A stretch of 64,000 bases of DNA from Streptococcus sp. 121 (GTDB lineage Bacteria > Bacillota > Bacilli > Lactobacillales > Streptococcaceae), in assembly GCF_016458205.1 (NCBI RefSeq), contig NZ_JAEMED010000007.1:1-64000 (forward strand), written 5' to 3'. How positions within the stretch are numbered: the stretch's first letter is position 1; every line of letters starts with the position of its first letter. Below, piece by piece: positions 36,454-47,548 of this stretch. The notes under the pieces are model-generated. The model was not told the DNA's origin, searched no databases, and worked only from the letters and a program-made list of their open reading frames with translations. The position numbers and the translations under genes are program-made.

Positions 36454-36465
36454 AAGGAGAAGTTA

Positions 36466-37053
36466 ATGGAACTAAATACCCACAATGCGGATCTTTTATT
36501 GAGTGCCACCAATAAGAGTCACTATCCTCAGGATGACATCCCTGAAATTGCTATGGCTGGTCGCTCCAATGTTGGAAAATCCAGTTTTATTAATGGGATA
36601 CTCAATCGTAAAAATCTAGCTCGAACCTCTAGCAAACCTGGAAAAACTCAGTTATTAAATTTCTTCAATATCGACGATCAGTTGCGTTTTGTAGATGTCC
36701 CTGGTTATGGATATGCCAAGGTTTCGAAGAAGGAGCGGGAAAAATGGGGAAAAATGATTGAAGAGTACCTAACAAGTCGCGATAATCTGCGAGCCGTTGT
36801 TAGCCTTGTTGATTTTAGGCATGCTCCTTCACAAGATGATGTCCAAATGTATGATTTCCTTAAGTATTATGAAATTCCGGTTATTTTAGTGGCTACCAAG
36901 GTTGACAAAATTCCTAAAAGCCGCTGGAATAAACATGAAAAGATGATTAAAGATAAACTAGACTTTGATTCAAATGATGATTTTGTTCTTTTTTCATCTG
37001 AAACAAAGTATGGCATTGATCAGGCCTGGGATGCCATTCTAGCAAAAATTTAG
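36466..37053 (+). CDS. engB: Ribosome biogenesis GTPase EngB (YsxC/YihA)
   Basis: EngB is an essential GTPase in assembly of the 50S subunit. The 195-residue protein has G1 GRSNVGKS (32-39), G3 DVPGYGYA, G4 TKVDK and the SSETKYG G5 region. AAGGAG lies eight bases before the ATG. Because a terminator-like hairpin ends just upstream, it must rely on read-through or a promoter within the repeats, perhaps one carried by the MITE. Confidence 0.96.
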   Translation: MELNTHNADLLLSATNKSHYPQDDIPEIAMAGRSNVGKSSFINGILNRKNLARTSSKPGKTQLLNFFNIDDQLRFVDVPGYGYAKVSKKEREKWGKMIEEYLTSRDNLRAVVSLVDFRHAPSQDDVQMYDFLKYYEIPVILVATKVDKIPKSRWNKHEKMIKDKLDFDSNDDFVLFSSETKYGIDQAWDAILAKI

Positions 37054-37094
37054 AATCATTTGTGATCAGGTGGGGTGCAGTGCCCTACCTTTTT

Positions 37095-37412
37095 ATACGC
37101 TTTGAAAATCAAATTTAACCGTTGTCAGGTCAGACAGTCTAGTAGATTGTCTGAGATTCTAGTTGAAAAAACGAAGTTTTTGCCAACTTTGCCGTACTTA
37201 TTTGAAACTTTCTTCGAAAGTTTTATAGTCTTTTAGTTTACTTTTAGTACAAGGCAGCGAGTCGTAGACAGTACTGAAGTACGGCAAGGCGAGCTAACAC
37301 AGTAATAAAAGATAAACTAAAAGAGTATATCTTTAAGCTCAAAACATCCCCCAGAGAATTCGAGTTGTCTGCGGCTCATTTGCTAGTTTAATTTTTGATT
37401 TTCATTGAGTAT
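37095..37412 (+). repeat. BOX-like element with nested MITE
   Basis: The ends ATACGCTTTGAAAATCAAA and TTTGATTTTCATTGAGTAT are inverted repeats and match the ends of pneumococcal BOX elements. CTGCGGCTCATTTGCTAGTTT before the right end resembles boxC. A complete MITE interrupts it at 37224-37329. No gene is supported in 37054-37508. Confidence 0.75.
37224..37329 (+). mobile_element. 102-bp TA-type MITE, copy 3, with TA duplication
   Basis: The core 37226-37327 is flanked by TA (37224-37225, 37328-37329). It is almost identical to the 36304-36405 core; ACGGCAAGGCGAG against ACGGCAAGACGTG are the only differences I noticed. Confidence 0.85.
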
Positions 37413-37470
37413 TAGATGTCTTGAAATTACTGGTCTATTTTTCAATGGGGTCAATTTTTAGACGAAAAGA

Positions 37471-37479
37471 TGGTATAAT
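37471..37479 (+). promoter_or_regulatory. murB-pot operon extended -10 promoter
   Basis: TGGTATAAT (TATAAT at 37474-37479) gives a predicted start near 37486. This excludes the in-frame GTG at 37485 as the start codon and leaves a short leader for ATG 37509. Confidence 0.7.
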
Positions 37480-37508
37480 GAAAGGTGACTAAAACAAAGG
37501 ATGAGAAG

Positions 37509-38414
37509 ATGATAAGTAAAGAGATGATTCAACGAGAACTTGAGGGAGTCGATATTCGCTTTGATTATCCCTTAAAGGAATTTACCTATACAAAAGTAGG
37601 TGGACCTGTCGATTATCTGGTGTTTCCGCGTAATAAGTATGAATTGTTGCGGATTGTGAAATTAGCTAATCGAGAAGAGATACCTTGGATGGTGTTAGGG
37701 AACTCTAGTAACATCATTATTCGCGATGGTGGAGTTCGTGGTTTTGTGATTATGTTTAACCATCTGAATCATATTACGGTGGATGGATACATGATTGAAG
37801 CGGAAGCTGGAGCCAATTTGATTCAGACAACGCATGTTGCCCTGCACCATAGCCTGTCAGGTTTTGAATTTGCTTGTGGGATTCCAGGAAGCGTTGGTGG
37901 AGCGGTTTTCATGAATGCGGGAGCCTATGGCGGTGAAATTGGTCATGTTTTAGAGTCTTGTACGATTTTGACCAAAGAAGGAGAACTGAAAACATTAGAA
38001 AATCGGGATATGCGCTTTGGGTACCGCCATTCAGCTATTCAAGGGACTGGAGATATTGTGATCTCAGCTAAGTTTTCTCTGAAGCCTGGGGACCATCAGT
38101 TGATTGAACAGGAAATGAAGCGGTTGACACATTTAAGGGAATTGAAACAACCCTTGGAATACCCAAGTTGTGGTTCTGTTTTTAAACGTCCTCCTGGATA
38201 TTTTGCGGGTCAATTAATCTCAGAGGCTAATTTGAAGGGACATCGAATCGGTGGTGTGGAAGTATCGACCAAGCATGCTGGCTTTATGGTGAATCGGTAT
38301 GATGGGACGGCTGCGGATTATGAGCAACTGATTCAGGATGTTATTGAACGGGTAGAAAAGCATGCAGGTGTACGTTTAGAGCCTGAAGTTAGAATTATTG
38401 GAGACTACGAGTGA
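37509..38414 (+). CDS. murB: UDP-N-acetylmuramate dehydrogenase
   Basis: MurB reduces UDP-GlcNAc-enolpyruvate to UDP-MurNAc with NADPH and FAD. With the start at 37509 the protein has 301 residues, equal to the pneumococcal enzyme as I recall it. The FAD-binding [13 protein letters not shown], the [20 protein letters not shown] segment, the [11 protein letters not shown] serine and HAGFMVN are present. It overlaps potA by 4 bases. The murB-potABCD operon is a known streptococcal arrangement. Confidence 0.95.
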   Translation: MISKEMIQRELEGVDIRFDYPLKEFTYTKVGGPVDYLVFPRNKYELLRIVKLANREEIPWMVLGNSSNIIIRDGGVRGFVIMFNHLNHITVDGYMIEAEAGANLIQTTHVALHHSLSGFEFACGIPGSVGGAVFMNAGAYGGEIGHVLESCTILTKEGELKTLENRDMRFGYRHSAIQGTGDIVISAKFSLKPGDHQLIEQEMKRLTHLRELKQPLEYPSCGSVFKRPPGYFAGQLISEANLKGHRIGGVEVSTKHAGFMVNRYDGTAADYEQLIQDVIERVEKHAGVRLEPEVRIIGDYE

Positions 38415-39568
38415 AACAACCAATTATTGAATTTCGGCATGTATCCAAAGTCTATGAGGATACTGGAACCCAGGTCTTAAAAGATATTAATTTTGAACTG
38501 GAAGAGGGGAAATTTTACACTCTTCTTGGAGCATCTGGTTCTGGAAAATCAACGATTTTGAATATGATTGCCGGACTCTTAGATCCCTCATCAGGAGACA
38601 TTTTTTTGGATGGCCATCGTTTGAATGATGTTCCCATTAATCAGCGGGACGTTCATACGGTATTTCAGTCTTACGCCTTATTCCCACATATGAATGTGTT
38701 TGACAATGTGGCTTTTCCTCTTAAAGTTCGCAAGGTGGGGAAGGAAGAAATCGCTACACGTGTTAGCCAGGTTTTAAAAATGGTGCAGTTGTCTGGCTAT
38801 GAAAAACGGTCAATTCGAAAATTGTCCGGTGGGCAGCGACAGCGGGTAGCCATTGCACGCGCCATTATCAATCAACCTCGAGTTGTTTTGTTGGACGAAC
38901 CACTATCAGCCCTTGATTTAAAACTGAGAACTGACATGCAGTACGAGCTGCGTGAATTGCAACAGCGTTTGGGGATTACCTTTGTGTTTGTAACCCATGA
39001 TCAGGAAGAAGCTTTGGCCATGAGTGACTGGATTTTTGTGATGAATGAAGGTGAGATTGTTCAGTCTGGGACACCCGTAGATATCTATGATGAGCCTATC
39101 AACCATTTTGTTGCTAGTTTTATTGGCGAATCCAATATTCTTCCAGGTACGATGATTGAAGATTACCTGGTTGAGTTTAATGGACAACGATTTGAAGCGG
39201 TTGATGGAGGAATGCGTCCTCGTGAATCCGTTGAAGTTGTTATCCGACCTGAAGATTTGCGAATTACCTTACCAGAAGAAGGAAAATTACAGGTTACAGT
39301 AGATACTCAATTGTTCCGGGGAGTTCATTATGAAATTATTGCCTATGATGAGCGTGGGAATGAGTGGATGATTCATTCAACTCGAAAAGCCATCGTAGGG
39401 GAAGTAATCGGATTGGATTTTGAACCCGAAGATATTCATATCATGCGTTTAAACGAAACTGAAGAAGAGTTTGATGCCCGTATTGAAGAGTACGTTGATA
39501 TGGATGAACAAGAGGCCGGTCTAATCCAAGCGATTGAGGAGGAGCGAGATGAAGACAAGAATCACTAA
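38411..39568 (+). CDS. potA: Spermidine/putrescine ABC transporter ATP-binding protein
   Basis: PotA powers polyamine uptake. The 385-residue protein starts at GTG 38411, overlapping the murB stop codon, with GGAG at 38400-38403. Walker [10 protein letters not shown] (40-48), signature LSGGQRQR, Walker [13 protein letters not shown], and the H-loop [11 protein letters not shown] are complete, followed by a C-terminal TOBE-like regulatory domain. The acidic tail ([10 protein letters not shown]) overlaps potB by 20 bases. Confidence 0.96.
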   Translation: MKQPIIEFRHVSKVYEDTGTQVLKDINFELEEGKFYTLLGASGSGKSTILNMIAGLLDPSSGDIFLDGHRLNDVPINQRDVHTVFQSYALFPHMNVFDNVAFPLKVRKVGKEEIATRVSQVLKMVQLSGYEKRSIRKLSGGQRQRVAIARAIINQPRVVLLDEPLSALDLKLRTDMQYELRELQQRLGITFVFVTHDQEEALAMSDWIFVMNEGEIVQSGTPVDIYDEPINHFVASFIGESNILPGTMIEDYLVEFNGQRFEAVDGGMRPRESVEVVIRPEDLRITLPEEGKLQVTVDTQLFRGVHYEIIAYDERGNEWMIHSTRKAIVGEVIGLDFEPEDIHIMRLNETEEEFDARIEEYVDMDEQEAGLIQAIEEERDEDKNH

Positions 39569-40355
39569 TCTCTTTTCCATCCCCTATATTCTGTGGATTT
39601 TGCTCTTTGTATTAGCTCCCTTAGCCTTGATTGTCTTTCAATCTTTCTTTACAATAGATGGTTCTTTTTCGCTGGATAATTTCAGAACATTTTTTCAAGC
39701 TGATAATGCTACCTATCTGAGGATGGGCTTTAACTCCATTTTGTATGCGAGTTTGATTACCTTATTAACGCTAGCCATCAGCTATCCCATGGCTTATTTT
39801 TTAACCCAGCTTAAGCACAAGGAGCTTTGGTTATTACTGATTATTCTTCCAACTTGGATCAATCTTCTCTTAAAAGCCTATGCCTTTCTAGGGATTTTTA
39901 GCCAAGATGGTGCGGTTAATCAATTTTTAACCTTTGTAGGGCTTGGTCCGCAGCAGCTGCTCTTTACGGACTTTTCTTTTTTGATGGTCAGTTCCTACAT
40001 CGAATTGCCTTTTATGATTTTACCGATTTTTCATGCTTTGGATGAATTGGATAAGGCTGTTATCAATGCTTCCTATGACCTTGGTGGCAGTCGCTGGCAA
40101 ACCTTTTGGTGGGTGATTTTCCCCATGTCTATGAAGGGCGTTCGCTCGGGTGTTCAAGCGGTCTTTATTCCTAGCCTTAGCCTTTTTATGCTGACTCGTT
40201 TGATTGGAGGAAACCGTGTTATTACCCTAGGGACTGCCATTGAGCAGCATTTCCTTATCACTGAAAACTGGGGGATGGGATCGACCATCGGAGTTGTTCT
40301 GATTTTGGCTATGTTACTGACGATGTGGTTGACGAGAGAGAGGACAGACGCATGA
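39549..40355 (+). CDS. potB: Spermidine/putrescine ABC transporter permease
   Basis: One of two permease subunits of the polyamine importer. The protein is 268 residues with about six membrane segments and the EAA-type loop ([19 protein letters not shown]) that contacts PotA. The start at 39549 follows GAGGAGGAGC closely; an in-frame TTG at 39534 is rejected because it lies within that ribosome site. It overlaps potA and potC. Confidence 0.95.
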   Translation: MKTRITNLFSIPYILWILLFVLAPLALIVFQSFFTIDGSFSLDNFRTFFQADNATYLRMGFNSILYASLITLLTLAISYPMAYFLTQLKHKELWLLLIILPTWINLLLKAYAFLGIFSQDGAVNQFLTFVGLGPQQLLFTDFSFLMVSSYIELPFMILPIFHALDELDKAVINASYDLGGSRWQTFWWVIFPMSMKGVRSGVQAVFIPSLSLFMLTRLIGGNRVITLGTAIEQHFLITENWGMGSTIGVVLILAMLLTMWLTRERTDA

Positions 40356-41125
40356 AAAAATTAGCAAATTTCTATCTTTTTCTTGTATTTGCCCTCCTGT
40401 ATCTTCCTATTTTCTATCTCATTCTATATGCTTTCAATAAGGGTGGAGATATGAATGCCTTTACTGGGTTCACTTGGGAGCATTTTCGGACCTTGTTCTC
40501 CGATCAACGCTTAATCCTCATTTTAGCTCAGACCTTTTTCTTAGCCTTTTTGTCATCTAGTATTGCGACGACAATCGGTACTTTTGGGGCGATCCTTCTG
40601 CATCGAATGAAAAAGCCATTACAAGGTAGCCTCCTTGGATTTAACAATATCTTAATGGTGGCTCCGGATGTAATGACAGGTGCTAGTTTCTTGATTTTGT
40701 TTACGTTGATTGGATTTCAACTGGGGTTTATCTCTGTTCTCCTTAGTCACATAGCCTTTTCCATTCCCATTGTTGTCTTGATGGTTTTGCCACGCTTGCA
40801 AGAAATGAATGATGATATGATTAACGCTGCTTATGATTTGGGGGCATCGGAAGGACAAGTATTACGGGAAATTCTTTTTCCCTATCTAACTCCAGCTATT
40901 ATTGCAGCTTATTTCATGGCCTTCACTTATTCTTTAGATGACTTTGCGGTCACCTTTTTTGTCACAGGAAATGGCTTTACGACATTGGCTGTTGAAATCT
41001 ATTCTCGAGCTAGACGAGGTGTTTCCCTAGAGATTAACGCTCTATCCACTTTGGTCTTTCTTTTCAGTATCTTACTGGTCATTGGTTTTTATTTTATTTC
41101 TAGGCAAAAGGAGGAGGGGCAATGA
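40352..41125 (+). CDS. potC: Spermidine/putrescine ABC transporter permease
   Basis: The second permease of PotABCD, 257 residues with about six membrane segments and the EAA loop AAYDLGASEGQVLREILFP. The start at 40352 (ATG overlapping the potB stop) is preceded by AGAGAGAGG; an upstream in-frame GTG at 40325 would cut further into potB. It overlaps potD by 4 bases (ATGA). Confidence 0.95.
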   Translation: MKKLANFYLFLVFALLYLPIFYLILYAFNKGGDMNAFTGFTWEHFRTLFSDQRLILILAQTFFLAFLSSSIATTIGTFGAILLHRMKKPLQGSLLGFNNILMVAPDVMTGASFLILFTLIGFQLGFISVLLSHIAFSIPIVVLMVLPRLQEMNDDMINAAYDLGASEGQVLREILFPYLTPAIIAAYFMAFTYSLDDFAVTFFVTGNGFTTLAVEIYSRARRGVSLEINALSTLVFLFSILLVIGFYFISRQKEEGQ

Positions 41126-42192
41126 AGCAGCTAATCAGCTTTTTAGCAGGAATCGGCTTAATCCTTCTAACCCTAGGAATGATGATTCTGCAACTTCAAC
41201 CCAAAGATAGCCAAGATCAAAAACGGCCTTTGGTGATTTACAATTGGGGCGATTACATTGACCCAGAGCTCATTGAACAATTCACAGCAGAAACGGGAAT
41301 CCGTGTTCAGTATGAGACCTTTGATTCCAACGAAGCTATGTATACCAAGGTCAAACAAGGAGGAACAACCTATGACATCGCCATTCCAAGTGAGTACATG
41401 ATTCAGAAAATGTCTCAGGAAGGATTACTGGAGAAATTAGATCACAGTAAGATTGAGGGACTTGAACACATTGACCCATCTTTCCTGGATCAGAGCTTTG
41501 ACCCTCAAAATACTTATTCTATTCCATATTTTTGGGGAACTCTTGGTATTGTTTACAATGACCAACTGATTAAGGATGTGCCTCAGCATTGGACTGATTT
41601 ATGGAAACCTGAGTACAGGAATCAAATTATGTTAATTGATGGTGCGCGTGAGGTTATGGGCTTAAGTCTCAATTCTCTTGGGTTTTCGATTAATAGTCAA
41701 AAAATGTCTGAGTTGGAACAGGCGACAGAACATCTCTATCGCTTAACACCAAATATTAAGGCTATTGTGGCAGATGAGATGAAAACGTATATGATTCAGA
41801 ACAATGCGGGCCTAGGGGTAACTTTTTCTGGGGAGGCTCGTCAAATGTTAGATGCAAACGAGCATCTCCATTACGTTGTCCCTCCTGAGGGATCGAATCT
41901 CTGGTTTGATAATATCGTCATTCCGCATACTGTCAAGAACCGTGAGGCTGCTTACGCATTTATCAACTTTATGCTACGGCCAGATGTAGCCCTTCAGAAT
42001 GCCGAATATATCGGCTATTCAACCCCTAACCTAACGGCACAGGCTGAGTTACCTGATGAACTGCGATTAGACCAATCCTTTTATCCATCAGAAGAAGCCA
42101 AACAAAATCTGGAGGTCTATCAAAACCTAGGACCTAAATGGTTGGGAATCTACAATGATCTCTTTCTACAATTTAAAATGTATCCAAAATGA
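41122..42192 (+). CDS. potD: Spermidine/putrescine-binding protein
   Basis: PotD captures polyamines outside the cell and delivers them to PotBC. The 356-residue protein has an N-terminal hydrophobic segment (about 4-24) and the family mature start VIYNWGDYIDPE. No lipobox cysteine follows the hydrophobic segment, so it is held by an uncleaved anchor or released, as in pneumococcal PotD. The substrate-pocket segments FDSNEAMYTK and FWGTLGIVYN are conserved. Last gene of the operon, followed by a strong hairpin. Confidence 0.95.
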   Translation: MKQLISFLAGIGLILLTLGMMILQLQPKDSQDQKRPLVIYNWGDYIDPELIEQFTAETGIRVQYETFDSNEAMYTKVKQGGTTYDIAIPSEYMIQKMSQEGLLEKLDHSKIEGLEHIDPSFLDQSFDPQNTYSIPYFWGTLGIVYNDQLIKDVPQHWTDLWKPEYRNQIMLIDGAREVMGLSLNSLGFSINSQKMSELEQATEHLYRLTPNIKAIVADEMKTYMIQNNAGLGVTFSGEARQMLDANEHLHYVVPPEGSNLWFDNIVIPHTVKNREAAYAFINFMLRPDVALQNAEYIGYSTPNLTAQAELPDELRLDQSFYPSEEAKQNLEVYQNLGPKWLGIYNDLFLQFKMYPK

Positions 42193-42249
42193 GTTTTGAA
42201 ATTCTCATCATGTTAGGGGGAGTCTTGACTGGATTTTTAAAAGATAAGC

Positions 42250-42300
42250 TGAAACGCCTCAAGAAGACGGATTGTGTCCTTCTTCTTGAGGCGTTTTCGA
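42250..42300 (+). terminator. potABCD operon terminator
   Basis: A 15-bp perfect stem (AAACGCCTCAAGAAG with CTTCTTGAGGCGTTT) is followed by TCG. The T-run is short but the stem is very stable. Confidence 0.8.
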
Positions 42301-42318
42301 ATAGAAAGGTAAGAGATG

Positions 42319-42349
42319 TCAAAAAACGACCATACTAGGTATGATCGTT
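42319..42349 (-). terminator. ldh intrinsic terminator
   Basis: On the minus strand, ACGATCATAC pairs with GTATGGTCGT (one GT pair), followed by TTTTTTG, immediately after the ldh stop codon. Confidence 0.85.
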
Positions 42350-42356
42350 CTGATGA

Positions 42357-43340
<984 letters not shown>

Positions 43341-43390
43341 CTAAACATCTCCTTTTCTTTTTAAAGAGAGTTGCCTCTCTCACAATGTTC

Positions 43391-43419
43391 ATTCTACCAC
43401 CTAAAATGCTTTTTGTCGA
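43391..43419 (-). promoter_or_regulatory. ldh promoter
   Basis: On the minus strand, TCGACA (43414-43419) and TAGAAT (43391-43396) are 17 bp apart, with a TGG extended -10. Confidence 0.78.
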
Positions 43420-43431
43420 TAGGGTGACAAA

Positions 43432-43446
43432 ATGTAAACGCTTTAG
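43432..43446. promoter_or_regulatory. cre-like (CcpA) site between ldh and lctO
   Basis: ATGTAAACGCTTTAG matches the cre core TGTAAACGCT but differs from the consensus at the last two positions. It lies upstream of the ldh -35 and about 35 bp upstream of the lctO -35. It could serve either gene or both. Confidence 0.55.
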
Positions 43447-43479
43447 ACTATAATTTTTTGTGAAATTTGAGCATATAAA

Positions 43480-43508
43480 TTGGAAGCGGATTCAGTTGGT
43501 GGTATAAT
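43480..43508 (+). promoter_or_regulatory. lctO promoter
   Basis: TTGGAA (43480-43485) and TATAAT (43503-43508) are 17 bp apart, with a TGG extended -10. An in-frame TTG at 43480 is part of this -35 and cannot be the start codon. Confidence 0.82.
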
Positions 43509-43575
43509 ACTATTGGTTAGCCAAGTTGGAATGGTTAACAGGATAAATACTCATTCAAACCAAGGAGGATTTGCT

Positions 43576-44712
43576 ATGGTTTTCAAAACTAGTAATGCAG
43601 AAGGACCTGTTGATTTTATTAATACCTATGACTTAGAGCCAATGGCTCAAAAGGTTATTCCGAAAGCAGCTTTTGGCTATATTGCCAGCGGTGCTGAGGA
43701 TACCTTTACTTTAAGGGAAAACATCCGTGCATTCAACCATAAACTAATTGTTCCACAAACTTTGATGAACGTTGAGAATCCTTCAACTGAAGTGGAAATC
43801 TATGGAGATAAGTTGACTTCTCCAATTATCATGGCGCCTGTTGCAGCTCATAAATTGGCTAACGAGCAAGGTGAAGTTGCAACCGCTAAAGGTGTGCATG
43901 AATTTGGTTCTCTCTTTACAACCAGTTCTTACTCAACAACAGACTTGCCAGAAATTACACAAGCCTTGAATGGTAGTCCTCACTGGTTCCAATTCTACTT
44001 TAGCAAAGATGATGGCATTAACCGTCACATCATGGATCGAGTGAAAGCCGAAGGGTATAAAGCCATTGTCTTGACGGCCGATGCGACTGTTGGTGGAAAC
44101 CGTGAAGTAGACAAGCGAAATGGCTTTGTTTTCCCAGTGGGCATGCCAATCGTTGAGGAGTATTTACCAGATGGAGCTGGTAAAACAATGGATTTTGTTT
44201 ATGAGTCTGCTAAACAAAAACTATCTCCAAGAGATGTAGAGTTTATTGCGGAATATTCAGGCCTACCTGTTTATGTAAAAGGCCCACAATGTAAAGAGGA
44301 TGTAGAACGTTCTCTAGGTGCAGGTGCATCTGGTATTTGGGTAACCAACCACGGTGGTCGACAAATTGACGGTGGTCCAGCTTCCTTTGATTCTCTACAA
44401 GAAGTGGCAGAAGCAGTTGATAGACGTGTGCCAATTGTCTTCGACTCTGGTGTACGTCGTGGTCAACACGTGTTTAAGGCTTTAGCTTCAGGTGCTGATC
44501 TAGTAGCAATTGGCCGTCCAGTTATCTATGGACTTAGTCTAGGAGGAAGCGTTGGGGTTCGTCAAGTCTTTGAGCATATCAATAACGAATTAAAAACAGT
44601 TATGCAGTTAGCAGGTGCTCAAACTATTGAAGATGTGAAAAACACAAAACTTCGCCACAATCCATACAACCCAAGTTTCCCAGTGGATTCCCGTGATTTG
44701 AAATTGTATTAA
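43576..44712 (+). CDS. lctO: L-lactate oxidase (FMN)
   Basis: LctO oxidises L-lactate to pyruvate with O2 and releases H2O2. The protein is 378 residues from MVFKTSN, placed by AAGGAGG seven bases upstream. It is an FMN-dependent alpha-hydroxy acid oxidase: PIIMAPVAAHKLAN binds FMN, the catalytic His and Arg lie in TNHGGRQIDGG, and DSGVRRGQHVFKALASGAD binds the flavin phosphate. With SpxB it makes this organism a peroxide producer. An alternative within the family is another hydroxy acid oxidase, but streptococcal context favours lactate. Confidence 0.95.
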   Translation: MVFKTSNAEGPVDFINTYDLEPMAQKVIPKAAFGYIASGAEDTFTLRENIRAFNHKLIVPQTLMNVENPSTEVEIYGDKLTSPIIMAPVAAHKLANEQGEVATAKGVHEFGSLFTTSSYSTTDLPEITQALNGSPHWFQFYFSKDDGINRHIMDRVKAEGYKAIVLTADATVGGNREVDKRNGFVFPVGMPIVEEYLPDGAGKTMDFVYESAKQKLSPRDVEFIAEYSGLPVYVKGPQCKEDVERSLGAGASGIWVTNHGGRQIDGGPASFDSLQEVAEAVDRRVPIVFDSGVRRGQHVFKALASGADLVAIGRPVIYGLSLGGSVGVRQVFEHINNELKTVMQLAGAQTIEDVKNTKLRHNPYNPSFPVDSRDLKLY

Positions 44713-44725
44713 CATTTAGTTCGTA

Positions 44726-44923
44726 GTTCCACCTCCGCACAGTTGATTAGGTTACTTTCGGAGGTCAAAGAGTCAGGAATTGACCCTTTTGAGTATCTGG
44801 ATAAGAGAACATGAAATGTTCTCTCAATTAAGGTGAACGAAAACACCAATCGACCACTGCGTCCTAGTGATTTTACTAACTAAAATAGAAAGGTTGAGAC
44901 TTTTTGTCTCAACCTCTTTTTCT
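44726..44923 (+). repeat. Hairpin-array repeat, copy 3 (3' part)
   Basis: It begins at CCACCTCCGCACAGTTGATTAGG and lacks the 5' hairpins of copies 1 and 2. It keeps the CAAAGAGTCA hairpin (decayed here), GAGAACAT/ATGTTCTC (44805-44823), the CCACTGCGTC segment and the terminal hairpin. It has no MITE, so it shows the empty site for the insertion in copy 2. The remaining bases to gyrA hold no gene. Confidence 0.78.
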
Positions 44924-44924
44924 T
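44889..44924 (+). terminator. lctO terminator supplied by repeat
   Basis: AGGTTGAGAC (44891-44900) pairs perfectly with GTCTCAACCT (44906-44915), followed by CTTTTTC. Confidence 0.88.
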
Positions 44925-45021
44925 GCTTCAAACAACGACACATGGATAAATTTATGTTAAAACTCCTTCTTTCAAGCAAACAACCTCTTCCTTTTATTTT
45001 TAAGTTTAGAAAGCTGAAGCC

Positions 45022-45060
45022 AAAGCACCACGTGCTTTTTTAGCTTTTTTTTGGTATAAT
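45022..45060 (+). promoter_or_regulatory. gyrA upstream hairpin and extended -10
   Basis: AAAGCAC/GTGCTTT with a T-run (45022-45042) looks like a small terminator. It is followed by TGGTATAAT (TATAAT at 45055-45060), the likely gyrA -10. No clear -35 is seen. Confidence 0.65.
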
Positions 45061-45094
45061 TATAAGTACTATTGTGTAGAGAAAGGCATTGGAA

Positions 45095-47548
45095 ATGCAG
45101 GATAAACACCTTGTAGATGTAAATTTAACAAAAGAAATGAAGTCGAGTTTTATTGACTATGCCATGAGTGTTATCGTGTCTCGAGCTTTACCCGATGTTC
45201 GAGACGGTTTGAAACCTGTTCATCGCCGTATTCTTTACGGAATGTATGATTTGGGAGTAAGCCCGGACAAGCCTCATAAGAAGTCCGCTCGTATTACAGG
45301 GGATGTTATGGGTAAATACCATCCACACGGGGACTCTTCGATTTATGAGGCTATGGTACGGATGGCTCAGTGGTGGTCCTACCGCCATATGCTAGTCGAT
45401 GGACACGGAAATTTTGGTTCCATGGATGGTGATGGAGCGGCGGCTCAGCGGTACACCGAAGCTCGAATGAGTAAAATTGCTCTAGAGTTACTACGGGATA
45501 TCAATAAGGATACGGTTGACTTTGTGCCCAATTATGATGGAAGTGAAATGGAGCCAGCCATCCTACCATCTCGTTTTCCAAATCTCTTGGTAAATGGTGC
45601 AACGGGTATCGCGGTTGGGATGGCTACGAACATTCCTCCTCACAATCTGGGTGAGTCGATTGACGCGGTTAAGTTGCTCATGGATCATCCAGAGGCAACC
45701 ACACGGGAATTGATGGAGGTATTACCTGGTCCTGATTTTCCGACTGGCGCCCTTGTAATGGGACGCTCAGGGATTCACCGTGCCTATGAAACGGGTAAAG
45801 GCTCCATTGTTCTTCGATCTCGAACTGAAATTGAAGAAACTAAGTCTGGCCGGGAACGGATTGTGGTTACCGAGTTCCCCTACATGGTTAATAAGTCTAA
45901 AGTTCAAGAGCATATTGTAAAACTTGTCCAAGAGAAGAGAATTGACGGCATTACTGCTGTTCGAGATGAGTCCAACCGAGAAGGCGTTCGTTTTGTCATT
46001 GAGATTCGGAGAGATGCTTCTGCGACCGTCATCTTGAATAATCTATTTAAGCTGACCCAAATGCAGACCAATTTTTCCTTTAATATGCTTGCGATTCACA
46101 ATGGTGTGCCAAAAATTCTCTCTCTTCGTGAGATTCTCGGTGCTTACATTGAGCATCAGACTGATGTTGTGGTTCGCCGTACTCGTTTTGAGAAAGAAAA
46201 AGCAGAAGCGAGAGCCCACATTTTAGAAGGTCTCTTAATCGCGCTAGACCATATTGATGAAGTCATTCAAATCATCCGAAACAGCGAGACAGATGCCCAA
46301 GCTCAAGCTGAGTTAATGGAACGTTTCCAATTATCTGAGCGGCAAAGTCAAGCCATCTTGGATATGCGTCTCCGTCGGTTGACAGGACTGGAACGAGATA
46401 AGATTCAATCTGAATACGACCAACTCTTGGAATTGATTGCAGATTTGGCGGATATCCTCGCTAAACCAGAACGTGTGAAACAGATTATTCAAGAAGAGTT
46501 GGATGAGATCAAACAGAAGTACGCAGATCCTCGTCGAACAGAATTAATGGTGGGAGAAATCCTTAGCCTTGAAGATGAAGATTTAATCGAAGAAAGTGAT
46601 GTCTTGATTACCCTTTCAAATAAGGGCTACATCAAGCGTTTGGACCAGTCTGAATTTACTGCTCAAAAACGTGGCGGACGTGGTGTCCAAGGTACCGGCG
46701 TCAAAGATGACGATTTTGTTAGTCAGTTGGTATCCACGAGCACACACGATTATCTCCTATTCTTTACCAATCGAGGTCGTGTGTATCGGTTGAAGGGCTA
46801 TGAAATTCCTGAATATGGTCGGACTGCGAAAGGCTTGCCAATTATCAACCTCCTGAAATTAGACGAAGGCGAAAGCATCCAAACCTTGATGAATGTGACC
46901 AAAGAGCAGGAGGACAGCGGATTCTTCTTCTTTACCACCAAGTCTGGTGTGGTGAAACGGGTTCCGATTTCAGCCTTCCAAAACATTCGTCAAAATGGAT
47001 TGTTGGCCTTGAAACTTCGAGATGAGGATGAATTGATTAATGTCCTTCTCACAGATGGCGAGTCCGAAATTCTAATTGGTACACGCTATGGCTACGCGGT
47101 ACGTTTTAAGGAAAACAGCTTGCGTCCGCTCAGTCGGGTGGCAGCCGGTGTTAAAGGGGTTAGTCTCCGCGACCAAGATCAGGTTGTAGGTGCCTGCATT
47201 GTAACGGATGAAGATGACCTTGTGGTGATCACAGAATTAGGTTATGGGAAACGGACAACCGCTAAAGAATTCCCAACTAAAAATCGTGGCGGTAAAGGAA
47301 TGATCTTGGCTAAAATTACTGAGAAAAATGGTCCTCTTGTTGGTCTTAAAACAGTCAATGAAGACCACGATTTAATGGTTATGACGGATAAAGGAGTTGT
47401 GATTCGGACCCATGTTGCAGATATTAGCCGTTTTGGTCGGGCCGCTCAAGGTGTCAAGATCATGCGTTTGACAGATAACTCTCGAATCGTAACCTTTACA
47501 AATATAGATGCAGAAATGAAAGAAGATATAAAAGATGGCGAAGAATAA
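45095..47548 (+). CDS. gyrA: DNA gyrase subunit A
   Basis: GyrA is the DNA-cleaving subunit of gyrase. Starting at 45095 (AAAGG nine bases upstream; a TTG at 45089 is too close to it), the protein has 817 residues. The catalytic Tyr is at about 120 in [10 protein letters not shown], and the C-terminal half has the beta-pinwheel with repeated blades and the QKRGGRG GyrA-box. The quinolone region reads HGDSSIYE with Ser81 and Glu85, the wild-type residues, so no resistance change is seen here. Confidence 0.97.
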   Translation: MQDKHLVDVNLTKEMKSSFIDYAMSVIVSRALPDVRDGLKPVHRRILYGMYDLGVSPDKPHKKSARITGDVMGKYHPHGDSSIYEAMVRMAQWWSYRHMLVDGHGNFGSMDGDGAAAQRYTEARMSKIALELLRDINKDTVDFVPNYDGSEMEPAILPSRFPNLLVNGATGIAVGMATNIPPHNLGESIDAVKLLMDHPEATTRELMEVLPGPDFPTGALVMGRSGIHRAYETGKGSIVLRSRTEIEETKSGRERIVVTEFPYMVNKSKVQEHIVKLVQEKRIDGITAVRDESNREGVRFVIEIRRDASATVILNNLFKLTQMQTNFSFNMLAIHNGVPKILSLREILGAYIEHQTDVVVRRTRFEKEKAEARAHILEGLLIALDHIDEVIQIIRNSETDAQAQAELMERFQLSERQSQAILDMRLRRLTGLERDKIQSEYDQLLELIADLADILAKPERVKQIIQEELDEIKQKYADPRRTELMVGEILSLEDEDLIEESDVLITLSNKGYIKRLDQSEFTAQKRGGRGVQGTGVKDDDFVSQLVSTSTHDYLLFFTNRGRVYRLKGYEIPEYGRTAKGLPIINLLKLDEGESIQTLMNVTKEQEDSGFFFFTTKSGVVKRVPISAFQNIRQNGLLALKLRDEDELINVLLTDGESEILIGTRYGYAVRFKENSLRPLSRVAAGVKGVSLRDQDQVVGACIVTDEDDLVVITELGYGKRTTAKEFPTKNRGGKGMILAKITEKNGPLVGLKTVNEDHDLMVMTDKGVVIRTHVADISRFGRAAQGVKIMRLTDNSRIVTFTNIDAEMKEDIKDGEE

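Noticed and set aside
37485-37508. Upstream GTG start for murB
   Set aside because: It coincides with the predicted transcription start of the TGGTATAAT promoter and has no ribosome site.
41122-41200. PotD as a lipoprotein
   Set aside because: No cysteine follows the N-terminal hydrophobic segment, so there is no lipobox.
45313-45360. Possible quinolone-resistance change in GyrA
   Set aside because: The region reads Ser81 and Glu85, the wild-type residues.
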